Shown: one piece after another, positions 40,259 to 46,547 of the stretch
Position numbering within the stretch: position 1 is the stretch's first letter
Layout of the letters: each line of letters opens with the position of its first letter
Origin: Vibrio sinus
Lineage (GTDB): Bacteria; Pseudomonadota; Gammaproteobacteria; Enterobacterales; Vibrionaceae
Length of the DNA stretch: 46,547 bases
Assembly: GCF_023634645.1 (NCBI RefSeq)
Contig: NZ_JAMKMR010000028.1
Span: 1-46,547, forward strand
Reading direction: 5' to 3'
Translations under genes and position numbers: made by a program
The notes under the pieces: generated by a model
Told to the model about the DNA's origin: nothing
Database searches by the model: none
What the model saw: the letters and a program-made list of their open reading frames with translations, nothing else

Positions 40259-41247
40259 AGCCAAGTTGTTATATATCAGGGCCGGGAGAAGCTATCATTA
40301 ATGCTAATCTTATGTCTTTTGAACGACAAGATGCACCAGGCAATAAATCAGACACATTAAAGCTAGTAATCTGTACGGCTGATATTGATGGTGTTCCTAA
40401 AGCCGATGCTGAAATTCGTTGGTTTGAAGGATATAAAGGCAAGGAAGTCGACAAGGGTCTTTTTACTATCACAAGAGTTATTCCTCAGTTATTTCCTCCT
40501 CAAGTTACAGTGATTGCGACTGCGGTCCCATTCAAAATTAGCGATCCTACAGGAATCAAAGAAAGGCGTTCCAATAGTTGGGAGAATGTCAGCTTAGGTA
40601 GTATTTTTCGAGAACTGGTAACGCCTCATGGATTTTCTCCTAGAGTCGATCCAGAACTCGAAGGGATTGAAATAGACCACATTAGCCAAACAGATGAAAC
40701 CGATACTGCTTTTCTTCGTCGTCTTGCTAGAAAATATGATGCGGTTTCAAAGCCCGTAGATGGCCTCTACGTGTTAGCGCGAAGAGGCAAGGTCAAAACG
40801 ATTACGGGTCAAAATATTCCTGTAAAAACCATCTCTGTTCCCAATATAAACACCCCTTCCGAAATAGGATTCGTTAATGCGGCTACAGACAATCCGAGTA
40901 AAACTCGATTTAAAGGGGTTATTGCTCGCTGGAAAAATGTCAACAATGGAGCTGAAGAAGAGGTACGGAAAGGTAGTAAGCCATTTAAAAAACTGTCTGA
41001 TGTTTTTGCTAGTCAAAGCGAAGCTAACTCTGCTGCAGAGTCGTCACTAAGAGAAAATGACAGAAAAGGTCGAACCTTACGTATAGATATGGAGGGTGAT
41101 CCTTTTGTTGTTGCTGAAGGGCTAATACAATTAGATTCTACTTGGCCAGAACACTCTCAGGGTTCGTATTCTTGTGACAAAGTTATCTCTAGATGGTCTT
41201 ATAGCTCAACTTACCGACTTCATGTAACAGCAACTATTCCTCTTTAA
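40249..41247 (+). CDS. Late control/tail hub protein D
   Basis: 332 residues. P2 gpD features include a beta-barrel start (DTLKLVICTADIDGVPKADAE), FSPRVDPELEGIEIDHISQTDETDTAFLRRLARKYDAVSKP, and a C-terminal WPEHSQGSYSCDKVISRWS. It forms the hub to which the spike attaches. A ParB-like site is embedded at 40515. The last late structural gene. Confidence 0.92.
   Translation: MGLKPSCYISGPGEAIINANLMSFERQDAPGNKSDTLKLVICTADIDGVPKADAEIRWFEGYKGKEVDKGLFTITRVIPQLFPPQVTVIATAVPFKISDPTGIKERRSNSWENVSLGSIFRELVTPHGFSPRVDPELEGIEIDHISQTDETDTAFLRRLARKYDAVSKPVDGLYVLARRGKVKTITGQNIPVKTISVPNINTPSEIGFVNAATDNPSKTRFKGVIARWKNVNNGAEEEVRKGSKPFKKLSDVFASQSEANSAAESSLRENDRKGRTLRIDMEGDPFVVAEGLIQLDSTWPEHSQGSYSCDKVISRWSYSSTYRLHVTATIPL
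40515..40530. promoter_or_regulatory. ParB-binding centromere-like site, in tail gene D
   Basis: TGCGACTGCGGTCCCA is identical to the site at 14211 and encodes A-T-A-V-P in frame. Confidence 0.7.
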
Positions 41248-41386
41248 CCGTCTTCTCTATTGCCATCTCTATCAGTGCAATCAATGTGTTGGTTGCACTT
41301 TCAACGATATCCTCATCAAGAACCAAACCGGGTTGTAAGGCATTCATTAAGATTTTCGCTTCTCCAATAACATGCTTACCTTCCAT
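41234..41386 (-). CDS. 50-residue protein divergent from luxR (candidate small antirepressor)
   Basis: Encodes a 50-residue acidic, helical peptide starting MEGKHVIGEAKILMN and ending AIEKTVKEE, preceded by a clear ribosome site (GTGGAGAGTAGTT before ATG). It is antisense to the last bases of gene D and is divergent from the LuxR-type gene. Upstream on the minus strand lies TATAAA (41527-41522), with a lux-box-like dyad centred about 45 bp before the inferred start of transcription, as for class II LuxR-activated promoters. In VP882 and ARM81ld, a phage regulator activates a similar small gene whose product inactivates CI. The antirepressor role is inferred from layout only. Confidence 0.6.
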   Translation of the reverse strand: MEGKHVIGEAKILMNALQPGLVLDEDIVESATNTLIALIEMAIEKTVKEE

Positions 41387-41550
41387 AACTACTCTCCACG
41401 GATATAACTAACATCCATACATTAAAATAAACACCTTAATATCATTTTTGTTTTTTTAAAGTTTTTCCAATAACTTTAAGTAATAGAAATCTCAATTAAT
41501 GAAAGATAACCTCGCTGTTTTTTTATATTAATCAATGCCATTCAATTATG

Positions 41551-41570
41551 TGAACCTGATTCATAGTTCA
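41551..41570. promoter_or_regulatory. Lux-box-like dyad between luxR and the small gene
   Basis: TGAACCTGATTCATAGTTCA is a 20-bp element with arms TGAAC/GTTCA, the length and symmetry of lux boxes. A second, wider dyad, TATGTGA (41547) and TCACATA (41578), surrounds it. The rest of the gap to 41620 is AT-rich. Confidence 0.5.
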
Positions 41571-41686
41571 TTTTATGTCACATATGAAAAATAAAAAGGT
41601 TCCTAAAATGGGTACCCTATATGAGAATGTTTTTTGATGAAAATAATCAATGGCTATGTAAATATAATAATTATCGAGGCTTTAAA

Positions 41687-42448
41687 ATGGATATCCAAAG
41701 TGCAAGAGTTGAGTTAGCTTGTAATACTTTTAAAAAACATGTCAGCAGTTTTAATGTTAATCATGTGGCTGTTAGTAGCTTATGCTTGGAAACTAATAAA
41801 ATAGACTCTCTTTGTAGTGACTACCGTTGGCACGTTGACTACTGGGGGATGGGTCTATATAAAAAAATTGGGAAGAGGTGTGAGCCGGGCCTGAGATACT
41901 GGGACGAACTGGATAATGAACATAGTAGATTGGTTTTTGAAAAAACCAATTCCCAGTTAAAGGTTGATTTTGCTACCCGACATGGCAATTTTATAGAAAT
42001 ATTTTCAATAGGGATGAAGAATAGAAATTCAAGATTTGAAATAAGTGAAATAATAAGAGCAAAACCTAAAGTTAGTAACTTGCTACATATAATATCAAAA
42101 GAGCATGGATTAGAAAAAATACAAGTTCCAAACACTCCATCCGGTGAACTTTTAGTAACAAGCGATAGTGACATTGAAGGAAAATATTATAGGTTTGGTG
42201 ATATAAGATTTACAAAAAAAGAAATGGAAACCATTAGGCTTCTTCTTCAACTTAGATCACCTAAAGAGATATCCTGGTACCATAGTTGTACCTATGAAGC
42301 AGAAAAGAAGAGAATAAATAATATCAAGGAGAAATTAGGGTGCAAAGGCTCCCCATTATCCTCTGTACATGATGCGCTCAACTTTTATGGAATTACTTTG
42401 TCTTGTGCAATAAACACATTGAAATATCCTCTTAATGCACATGTTTAG
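41687..42448 (+). CDS. LuxR-type transcriptional regulator with divergent N-terminal sensor
   Basis: About 253 residues from ATG 41687, which has GAGG eight bases upstream; ATG 41621 would add 22. The C-terminal ~60 residues (RFTKKEMETIRLLLQLRS ... KKRINNIKEKLGCKG) are a LuxR HTH. The recognition helix carries CTYEAEKKRINN where RTVE is usual. The N-terminal ~165 residues (YRWHVDYWGMGLYKKIGKR, RHGNFIEIFSIGM) look like the PAS-like sensor of LuxR proteins in Legionella/Vibrio rather than a classical AHL pocket. The next gene is a transporter. It probably senses a small molecule and drives the divergent small gene; ligand unknown. Confidence 0.8.
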   Translation: MDIQSARVELACNTFKKHVSSFNVNHVAVSSLCLETNKIDSLCSDYRWHVDYWGMGLYKKIGKRCEPGLRYWDELDNEHSRLVFEKTNSQLKVDFATRHGNFIEIFSIGMKNRNSRFEISEIIRAKPKVSNLLHIISKEHGLEKIQVPNTPSGELLVTSDSDIEGKYYRFGDIRFTKKEMETIRLLLQLRSPKEISWYHSCTYEAEKKRINNIKEKLGCKGSPLSSVHDALNFYGITLSCAINTLKYPLNAHV

Positions 42449-42480
42449 TGATATTTTTCAATAAATATAGAGAAATTAAA

Positions 42481-43695
42481 ATGTTAAGTTGGAAAGAAAA
42501 GCTAGGTGTTGTTTCTGGCAACGCACTTGAATATTATGACATTGCTGTATTTGCTGCAATTATGCCATATCTATCTCATATCTTAGAGAAAAGTGGATTG
42601 AATGATTCGACCTATATTGTCTGGGGTATTTTTGCACTGCGATTTTTAATTAGGCCTTTCGGTGCTATTGTAGTGGGGAAGATTGCTGATGCTAAAGGTA
42701 AAAAAAATGCACTGATTTTAACGAGTACATTAACGGGCTTATCTGCGTTAACAATGGCATGTTTGCCTGTCAGTAGCTTAGGAGAGTCGGTAGCAGTTAT
42801 ATTCTTATTATTGCAAATGATTCAATCATTTAGCTTTGCTGGAGAGTTCCCTACAATCACTCAATACTTGCACAGAAATACCAGCAGTAAAGAGTCTGGT
42901 ATCGTCAGTAGCCTGATTGTTGCTAGCTCGTTAATCGGAGTGATCTTGTCATTTCTAGTTGTCTTTGTGCTTCAATCATACCTTTCCAAAGCACAAATGC
43001 AGGAGTTTGGCTGGAGAATACCGCTTTTTATCGGAGTCGTTAATATTGGCATTAGTTTTTGGTTTAGAATGAAGCTTTCTGAAGAAGTAGAGTCATCCCA
43101 AAACACACGACCAAAAAATTATGATGCCCATTCAATTTTTAGAATGTTTTTAATTACGGCATCAGGTTCAGTAGCTTTCTTTATTCCTTCATTCTCTAGT
43201 GGGATTATTGCTAAATCATTACATTTAGAACACTTTGGTATTATCAATACGGTGATGCTATTTGTATTCATGATTATTGTAGGATTTTTGACAGATAAAA
43301 TCAGTAATCCAAAGAATAGCTTTCGATTGGGGTTATTGTTGGCGCTATTGTTCCAGTATCCTCTTTACTATTTCATTGTAAAAAGTGACTCTGTTGCTTT
43401 GCATTGGTTCGCGTTAGCCTCAATTACGTTCATATCAGCAATGATACTTAGTAATTTAGCAGGTGTATTATTTTCTGTATCTTTTGGAAGTACAGTTGAT
43501 CTAGGTCTTGGTTATAATATTTCTTCAGCCACTTTTGGTGGACTAAGTCCTCTAATTGTTCAATATGTCTCGTCCTTTGGTACTCAATATGTCGGCTTGT
43601 ATGCATCTCTGGCTGCTTTGCCTGCTTTAGCTGGGTTGTATCTCTATAGAGAGAGAAAGCAGTCGAGTAAGCTTGAGCCAGCGTATCTTAGGTAA
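42481..43695 (+). CDS. MFS transporter, metabolite:H+ symporter (ProP-like) type
   Basis: 404 residues from ATG 42481 (a GTG at 42448 is less likely). About 12 membrane segments. The start KLGVVSGNALEYYDIAVFAAIMPYL and motif A GKIADAKGKKNALILTS are typical of the MHS family, which imports osmolytes and organic acids. It follows luxR by 32 bp on the same strand and is probably co-transcribed. Transporters are rare in phage genomes; here it may import or clear the ligand sensed by the LuxR protein. Substrate unknown. Confidence 0.85.
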   Translation: MLSWKEKLGVVSGNALEYYDIAVFAAIMPYLSHILEKSGLNDSTYIVWGIFALRFLIRPFGAIVVGKIADAKGKKNALILTSTLTGLSALTMACLPVSSLGESVAVIFLLLQMIQSFSFAGEFPTITQYLHRNTSSKESGIVSSLIVASSLIGVILSFLVVFVLQSYLSKAQMQEFGWRIPLFIGVVNIGISFWFRMKLSEEVESSQNTRPKNYDAHSIFRMFLITASGSVAFFIPSFSSGIIAKSLHLEHFGIINTVMLFVFMIIVGFLTDKISNPKNSFRLGLLLALLFQYPLYYFIVKSDSVALHWFALASITFISAMILSNLAGVLFSVSFGSTVDLGLGYNISSATFGGLSPLIVQYVSSFGTQYVGLYASLAALPALAGLYLYRERKQSSKLEPAYLR

Positions 43696-43702
43696 AATAC
43701 AC

Positions 43703-43722
43703 AAGGCACTCTAGAGTGCCTT
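43703..43722 (+). terminator. Palindrome after the MFS gene, probable weak terminator
   Basis: AAGGCACTCTAGAGTGCCTT is a perfect 20-bp palindrome 7 bp after the MFS stop. No T-run follows, so it may slow rather than fully stop transcription. Confidence 0.5.
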
Positions 43723-43738
43723 GAACTACATACATCGA

Positions 43739-43819
43739 TCAAAGTGTTGTTATAGCTAGTACGACAGATGTGATGAGTATTATCCAAATTGCATCTTTAA
43801 TGGCGTCACCGAACATCAT
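43739..43819 (-). CDS. 26-residue membrane micropeptide
   Basis: Encodes MMFGDAIKDAIWIILITSVVLAITTL, a single hydrophobic helix with an Asp/Lys start, behind a strong AGGAGG six bases from the first ATG. Its start overlaps the stop of the upstream 52-residue gene, so the pair is translationally coupled. It could be a small toxin, a lysis-timing or exclusion peptide; none is shown. Confidence 0.5.
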   Translation of the reverse strand: MMFGDAIKDAIWIILITSVVLAITTL

Positions 43820-43974
43820 TGCCTCCTAGCTAGCTCTTGGTAACAGGCTTTGGCAATGGCTTCGCCCATGAAGCCACGCTGCGTCTTTAACCAGTCAATA
43901 ACTAGATGTGCAGGTAAGTGAATGATGTCCGCTACTTTTTGCGAACGAATGGTGCTATAGTCATGATTCGACAT
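43816..43974 (-). CDS. 52-residue hypothetical protein
   Basis: Begins MSNHDYSTIRSQKVADII, has GGGAGAACG upstream and ends in CYQELARRQ. The region IHLPAHLVIDWLKTQRGFMGEAIAKACYQ could be a short helical regulator. It lies downstream of parB on the same strand and just upstream of the micropeptide gene. No family recognised. Confidence 0.5.
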   Translation of the reverse strand: MSNHDYSTIRSQKVADIIHLPAHLVIDWLKTQRGFMGEAIAKACYQELARRQ

Positions 43975-44016
43975 AATGACGTTCTCCCGGCTAAGGTTTA
44001 TGTTGTTGTGTCTCGA

Positions 44017-44045
44017 CCCCCTGTTACAGCAGGGGGTTTTGTTTT
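44017..44045 (+). terminator. Terminator facing parB
   Basis: CCCCCTG-TTACAG-CAGGGGG is a strong 7-bp GC stem; the T-run (TTTTGTTTTA) is on the + strand, so it stops rightward transcription before the leftward parB gene. It may shield parB from late or luxR-mfs transcripts. Confidence 0.7.
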
Positions 44046-44046
44046 A

Positions 44047-44985
44047 TCAGCAGTTATCCAAAGCTTCTTTTGATAACGTTTGCTCAATAAACTCTTCTAT
44101 CTTCTTCCTAGAATCATCCGAAATCTTCGGTATCTTGATGGTGGCATTGCCATTCTTCATTGTTACAGTGGCCCCCATTGCTAATTCTCTTGGTTTTACT
44201 TTATCTGATTTAGTTTCAGCCAACACATTAGCGAACATGGTCACCAAATCTTCCGCAGAGTACTTTCTCTCTTCTTTTTCTATCCACCAGCTTTGCATTT
44301 CATCTTCCAATCGCTCTTTTTTCTGCTGATTAGCTTTATCCATAAGCTTATATAGACGTTCACCTTCGTTAACACTGAGATCGTTTGGAGAAGCAAAACA
44401 CTGAATAAAAAGCTTGGGTAGTTTGGCTGTATTGATGTACTTCATTAGCATTCTGCGTGATAGTTTCAGCTCTTCAGCCGCTTTCTCTTGATTGCCGCAG
44501 CGAGCCAATATTTTTCTATACCTCGATCCCTTTTCGTATGCTGATACGCCTTTATACTGGTTACCTACATCTGATAGGTGTCTCATTTGGTTATCATTTA
44601 AACCACCAACCCAGATGAAATAAGGTTTCTTAAAATGTATTGAGCTAAAGCGACGTCGGCTTCCTTCTGCAATTTCGATGACACCTGCTACCTCTCGGCC
44701 TATAGCAGGGAACTCTTGGCCATGCTCTTGGTATGAATCTGCAATGTCGGAAATAGCAAACACATCTAGCAGTTCCTGGTCTCGTTCATTCTCAAGAAAA
44801 ACCATAGTGCGTTTCTCTATATGTTCTGGAGCGATTTCAACTAGCTTGAATGTTACTTCTGCGCTAAGGACATGTTTGGTCATGGTATCACCAGCGCTTA
44901 GCTTGCCTTTTTTCTGCCGTTTTACAGCTTGAACTGAGACGCTAGTTGGTTTTGCTTTAATATCTATATCATTGCGCATGGTCAT
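44047..44985 (-). CDS. parB: ParB/SopB-like centromere-binding protein
   Basis: 312 residues. The ParB core includes FPAIGREVAGVIEIAEGSRRRFSSIHF (GSRRR, residues 108-112, the arginine-rich patch of SopB-type proteins). An HTH follows (ARCGNQEKAAEELKLSRRMLMKYIN, ~161-185), then a C-terminal dimerisation region. It should bind the dispersed 16-bp sites and spread on DNA for segregation. Its start overlaps the parA stop by 4 bp. Confidence 0.92.
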   Translation of the reverse strand: MTMRNDIDIKAKPTSVSVQAVKRQKKGKLSAGDTMTKHVLSAEVTFKLVEIAPEHIEKRTMVFLENERDQELLDVFAISDIADSYQEHGQEFPAIGREVAGVIEIAEGSRRRFSSIHFKKPYFIWVGGLNDNQMRHLSDVGNQYKGVSAYEKGSRYRKILARCGNQEKAAEELKLSRRMLMKYINTAKLPKLFIQCFASPNDLSVNEGERLYKLMDKANQQKKERLEDEMQSWWIEKEERKYSAEDLVTMFANVLAETKSDKVKPRELAMGATVTMKNGNATIKIPKISDDSRKKIEEFIEQTLSKEALDNC

Positions 44986-46139
44986 TCCTCAGCCCATAGT
45001 GGCTTTATTAAGTCGTTTAGAATTTCGTTGAAAGTTGCATCAAAAATATCAGTAGCTCTTTTCCAAGCTGCGGGTGTTGAACGCTCACTTGAATCAGCTT
45101 GTTCATATATTGTTGCCATACGGCGCTGACCTTTTCCTACTTCATCGGTGTGGTAGCAACCGTTGAGTATTGGAAGCCCTCCCCAGAACTGGCGCATATC
45201 CAGCAGGTTTTGATTGCTTGATGTATTGCTTCCACCTAGTTTTGTAGGTAGTACTCGTACAATTGGTTCATGTGTACATTCAACACCATTTGGAGCATAA
45301 ATATCTGATATTAGGCCCATTAACTGGCATGTCGAGTTAATGTCGTTTACTTCAGTTGAAGTCGCAATTAAGGTTATGTCACTAGCACATATCATGTTGG
45401 TTGTGCCAATACCCAAATCTGGATGTCCATCCACAATGACGATATCGTAATGGTCTTTTAAACCATCAATCCCAGCTTGAAGCATTTGGTGTAATTGGTG
45501 TTCTAGCTCGGCCTCTGGCATTTCACGTTCAAGGCGTTGAAGTTGTAGATGGCTAGGCGTTATGTGAAGATTTGGCCAAGCTGTTTCTCTTACGCAATAT
45601 GATAGGTCATCTTTGTCACCTAGCATGTAGTCGAGAACAGTATCTTCTGCAGTGGTGTTTATTTCTGGGTGATACCCGAAATACATTGAAAGATGAGCTT
45701 GGGGATCGATATCAATGCACCAAACTCTATATCCTTTCAATGATAGCCATTGCGCTAAATGGGCTGCAGTAGAGGTTTTCCAACACCCACCTTTACCACC
45801 AGGAATGGATAGAACAACAGCTTCCATGTCTTCTGGTCTGTGTGGCCTAGTTCCAAACACTTCCCTCATGTTTTCGATTTGGGCCAGAGTAAAGCCCTTA
45901 CGTACAGGTCTATTTGCCTTTGTGTCTTTGTATTCAGGAGTTGGTAACCTGCCTTCTTTTTCAGCCTTAACTATGGATTGACGTGTTACACCAGCTAACT
46001 CTGCGGCTTCATTTATGCCAAATCTACGTTTTAAAATACGTGCTGCTGGTGAATCATCTCCGAATTTTTTTTTGGCTCTATCAGACATCCAGTTGTTTGC
46101 TTCGCTGATGCAAGCTTGCATCTGCTCATGTAGTGACAT
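44982..46139 (-). CDS. parA: ParA/SopA-like partition ATPase
   Basis: 385 residues. An N-terminal HTH (INEAAELAGVTRQSIVKAEKEGRLPTPEYKD, ~42-72) gives operon autorepression, as in SopA. The deviant Walker A is PGGKGGCWKTSTAAHLA (K116, K121), followed by DIDPQAHLSM and IVDGHPDLG. The ATPase drives segregation of ParB-bound DNA. It starts at ATG 46139 behind GAGGGAG. Position near the right end equals N15 sopAB. Confidence 0.95.
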   Translation of the reverse strand: MSLHEQMQACISEANNWMSDRAKKKFGDDSPAARILKRRFGINEAAELAGVTRQSIVKAEKEGRLPTPEYKDTKANRPVRKGFTLAQIENMREVFGTRPHRPEDMEAVVLSIPGGKGGCWKTSTAAHLAQWLSLKGYRVWCIDIDPQAHLSMYFGYHPEINTTAEDTVLDYMLGDKDDLSYCVRETAWPNLHITPSHLQLQRLEREMPEAELEHQLHQMLQAGIDGLKDHYDIVIVDGHPDLGIGTTNMICASDITLIATSTEVNDINSTCQLMGLISDIYAPNGVECTHEPIVRVLPTKLGGSNTSSNQNLLDMRQFWGGLPILNGCYHTDEVGKGQRRMATIYEQADSSERSTPAAWKRATDIFDATFNEILNDLIKPLWAEE

Positions 46140-46155
46140 GTTTTTCTCCCTCGGC

Positions 46156-46220
46156 TAGGTTTACACAATTTATACATGTTAACCGTATTTATGTAAACCT
46201 ATATTTTAAATAGTAAACCT
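46156..46220. promoter_or_regulatory. parA operator region with CI-like half-sites
   Basis: TAGGTTTACA (46156-46165) and TGTAAACCTA (46192-46201) are an inverted pair; a further half-site TAGTAAACCT lies at 46211-46220. The half-site GTAAACCT is shared with the CI operators. ParA (or CI, or both) could bind here. The region 46221-46547 beyond is AT-rich, with no gene and no clear telomere palindrome. Confidence 0.6.
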
Positions 46221-46547
46221 TTTACGTGATGAAAGTCTTACTAGTTATGAAAATCAAATGACTAATTTTTCACCATAATGATTTCTTTAGTTATATTTTG
46301 ATGTAATTTTAAAGGTTTATTTCACACTTCCTATTTTTAATTGAATAAAATCAATTGCTTATGAATAAACAGGAAAAGTAGGAAGGATAGATGTTCATAG
46401 CTGTAACCCTTACTACCGCCAATAATAATCAAGATATAAATCTAGATCATTAACCTTAATTATTATCAACAAAAACAAAAGTTACTTTTTTATAAATTAC
46501 ATTAAAATAAACCAAGATAATAATAATGTTACTTTTTATTAAACATG

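Noticed and set aside
46470..46547. Possible right telomere: repeated GTTACTTTTT and partial resemblance to the reverse complement of the window start
   Set aside because: Only short, AT-rich matches; a real protelomerase target should be a palindrome of roughly 50 bp or more, which is not visible.
1..46547. CRISPR arrays, insertion sequences, integrase, tRNA and rRNA genes
   Set aside because: I looked for these and saw no regularly spaced repeats, transposases, site-specific integrase genes or RNA gene signatures.

Overview
The window reads as an almost complete, probably linear, phage-plasmid (temperate myovirus) of a gamma-proteobacterium, most likely a Vibrio. It carries a TelN-type protelomerase, an N15-type RepA primase-helicase and a SopAB/ParAB partition pair, together with a full head-and-tail gene set. 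Known relatives with this combination are coliphage N15 and the Vibrio/Halomonas phages VHML, VP882, VP58.5 and phiHAP-1. Vibrio is inferred from moderately AT-rich DNA, an Escherichia/Vibrio-type LexA box and resemblance to those phages; nothing in the window proves the host.

Layout, left to right. 0-3 kb: protelomerase telN starting at the very edge, then a ProC-like oxidoreductase. 3-7.5 kb: an accessory block with a 132-bp imperfect inverted repeat (3001-3132 / 4640-4772) enclosing a HEPN-like gene and a small DNA-binding-protein gene, followed by a lipoprotein, two membrane proteins and a second HEPN protein. 7.5-16.4 kb: repA, a LexA-like CI repressor with palindromic operators, a divergent cro/ymfL-like/Q-like early operon, rdgC, a gene under a near-consensus LexA box, and a brnTA toxin-antitoxin pair. 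16.8-19.9 kb: a pR'-like late promoter and terminator, a structured leader, a Mu-like com + DNA methyltransferase pair, and the lysis cassette (holin, SAR endolysin, Rz/Rz1). 20.1-28 kb: cos-like region and lambda-type packaging and head genes. 28-41.2 kb: P2/Mu-type contractile tail, including a P2-like T TTT TTG frameshift in the tail-assembly chaperone. 41.2-43.7 kb: a LuxR-type regulator and MFS transporter, with a divergent 50-codon gene behind a lux-box-like dyad. 43.7-46.2 kb: two micro-ORFs, parB and parA; the last ~330 bp are AT-rich and non-coding.

How it fits together. TelN at one edge and parAB at the other match the N15 linear-prophage order, so the missing hairpin telomeres probably lie just outside both ends. 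ParB would act on 16-bp sites (TGGGAC-NNNN-GTCNCA type) scattered over the genome in repA, early, lysis, scaffold, baseplate and tail genes, as in N15. CI keeps the early operon off; its Ala-Gly/Ser/Lys signature makes it SOS-cleavable. The early operon should make a Q-like antiterminator that lets RNA polymerase read through several intrinsic terminators in the late region.

The most attractive candidate for an undescribed system is the LuxR + MFS + divergent small-protein module at 41.2-43.7 kb. Its layout resembles the transcription factor/small antirepressor switches of VP882 (VqmA/Qtip) and of Aeromonas phage ARM81ld, but here it is coupled to a metabolite:H+ symporter-like transporter. 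Other notable points are the Com-type hairpin over the methyltransferase start, the LexA-boxed orphan gene, and a half-site shared by the CI operators and the parAB promoter.
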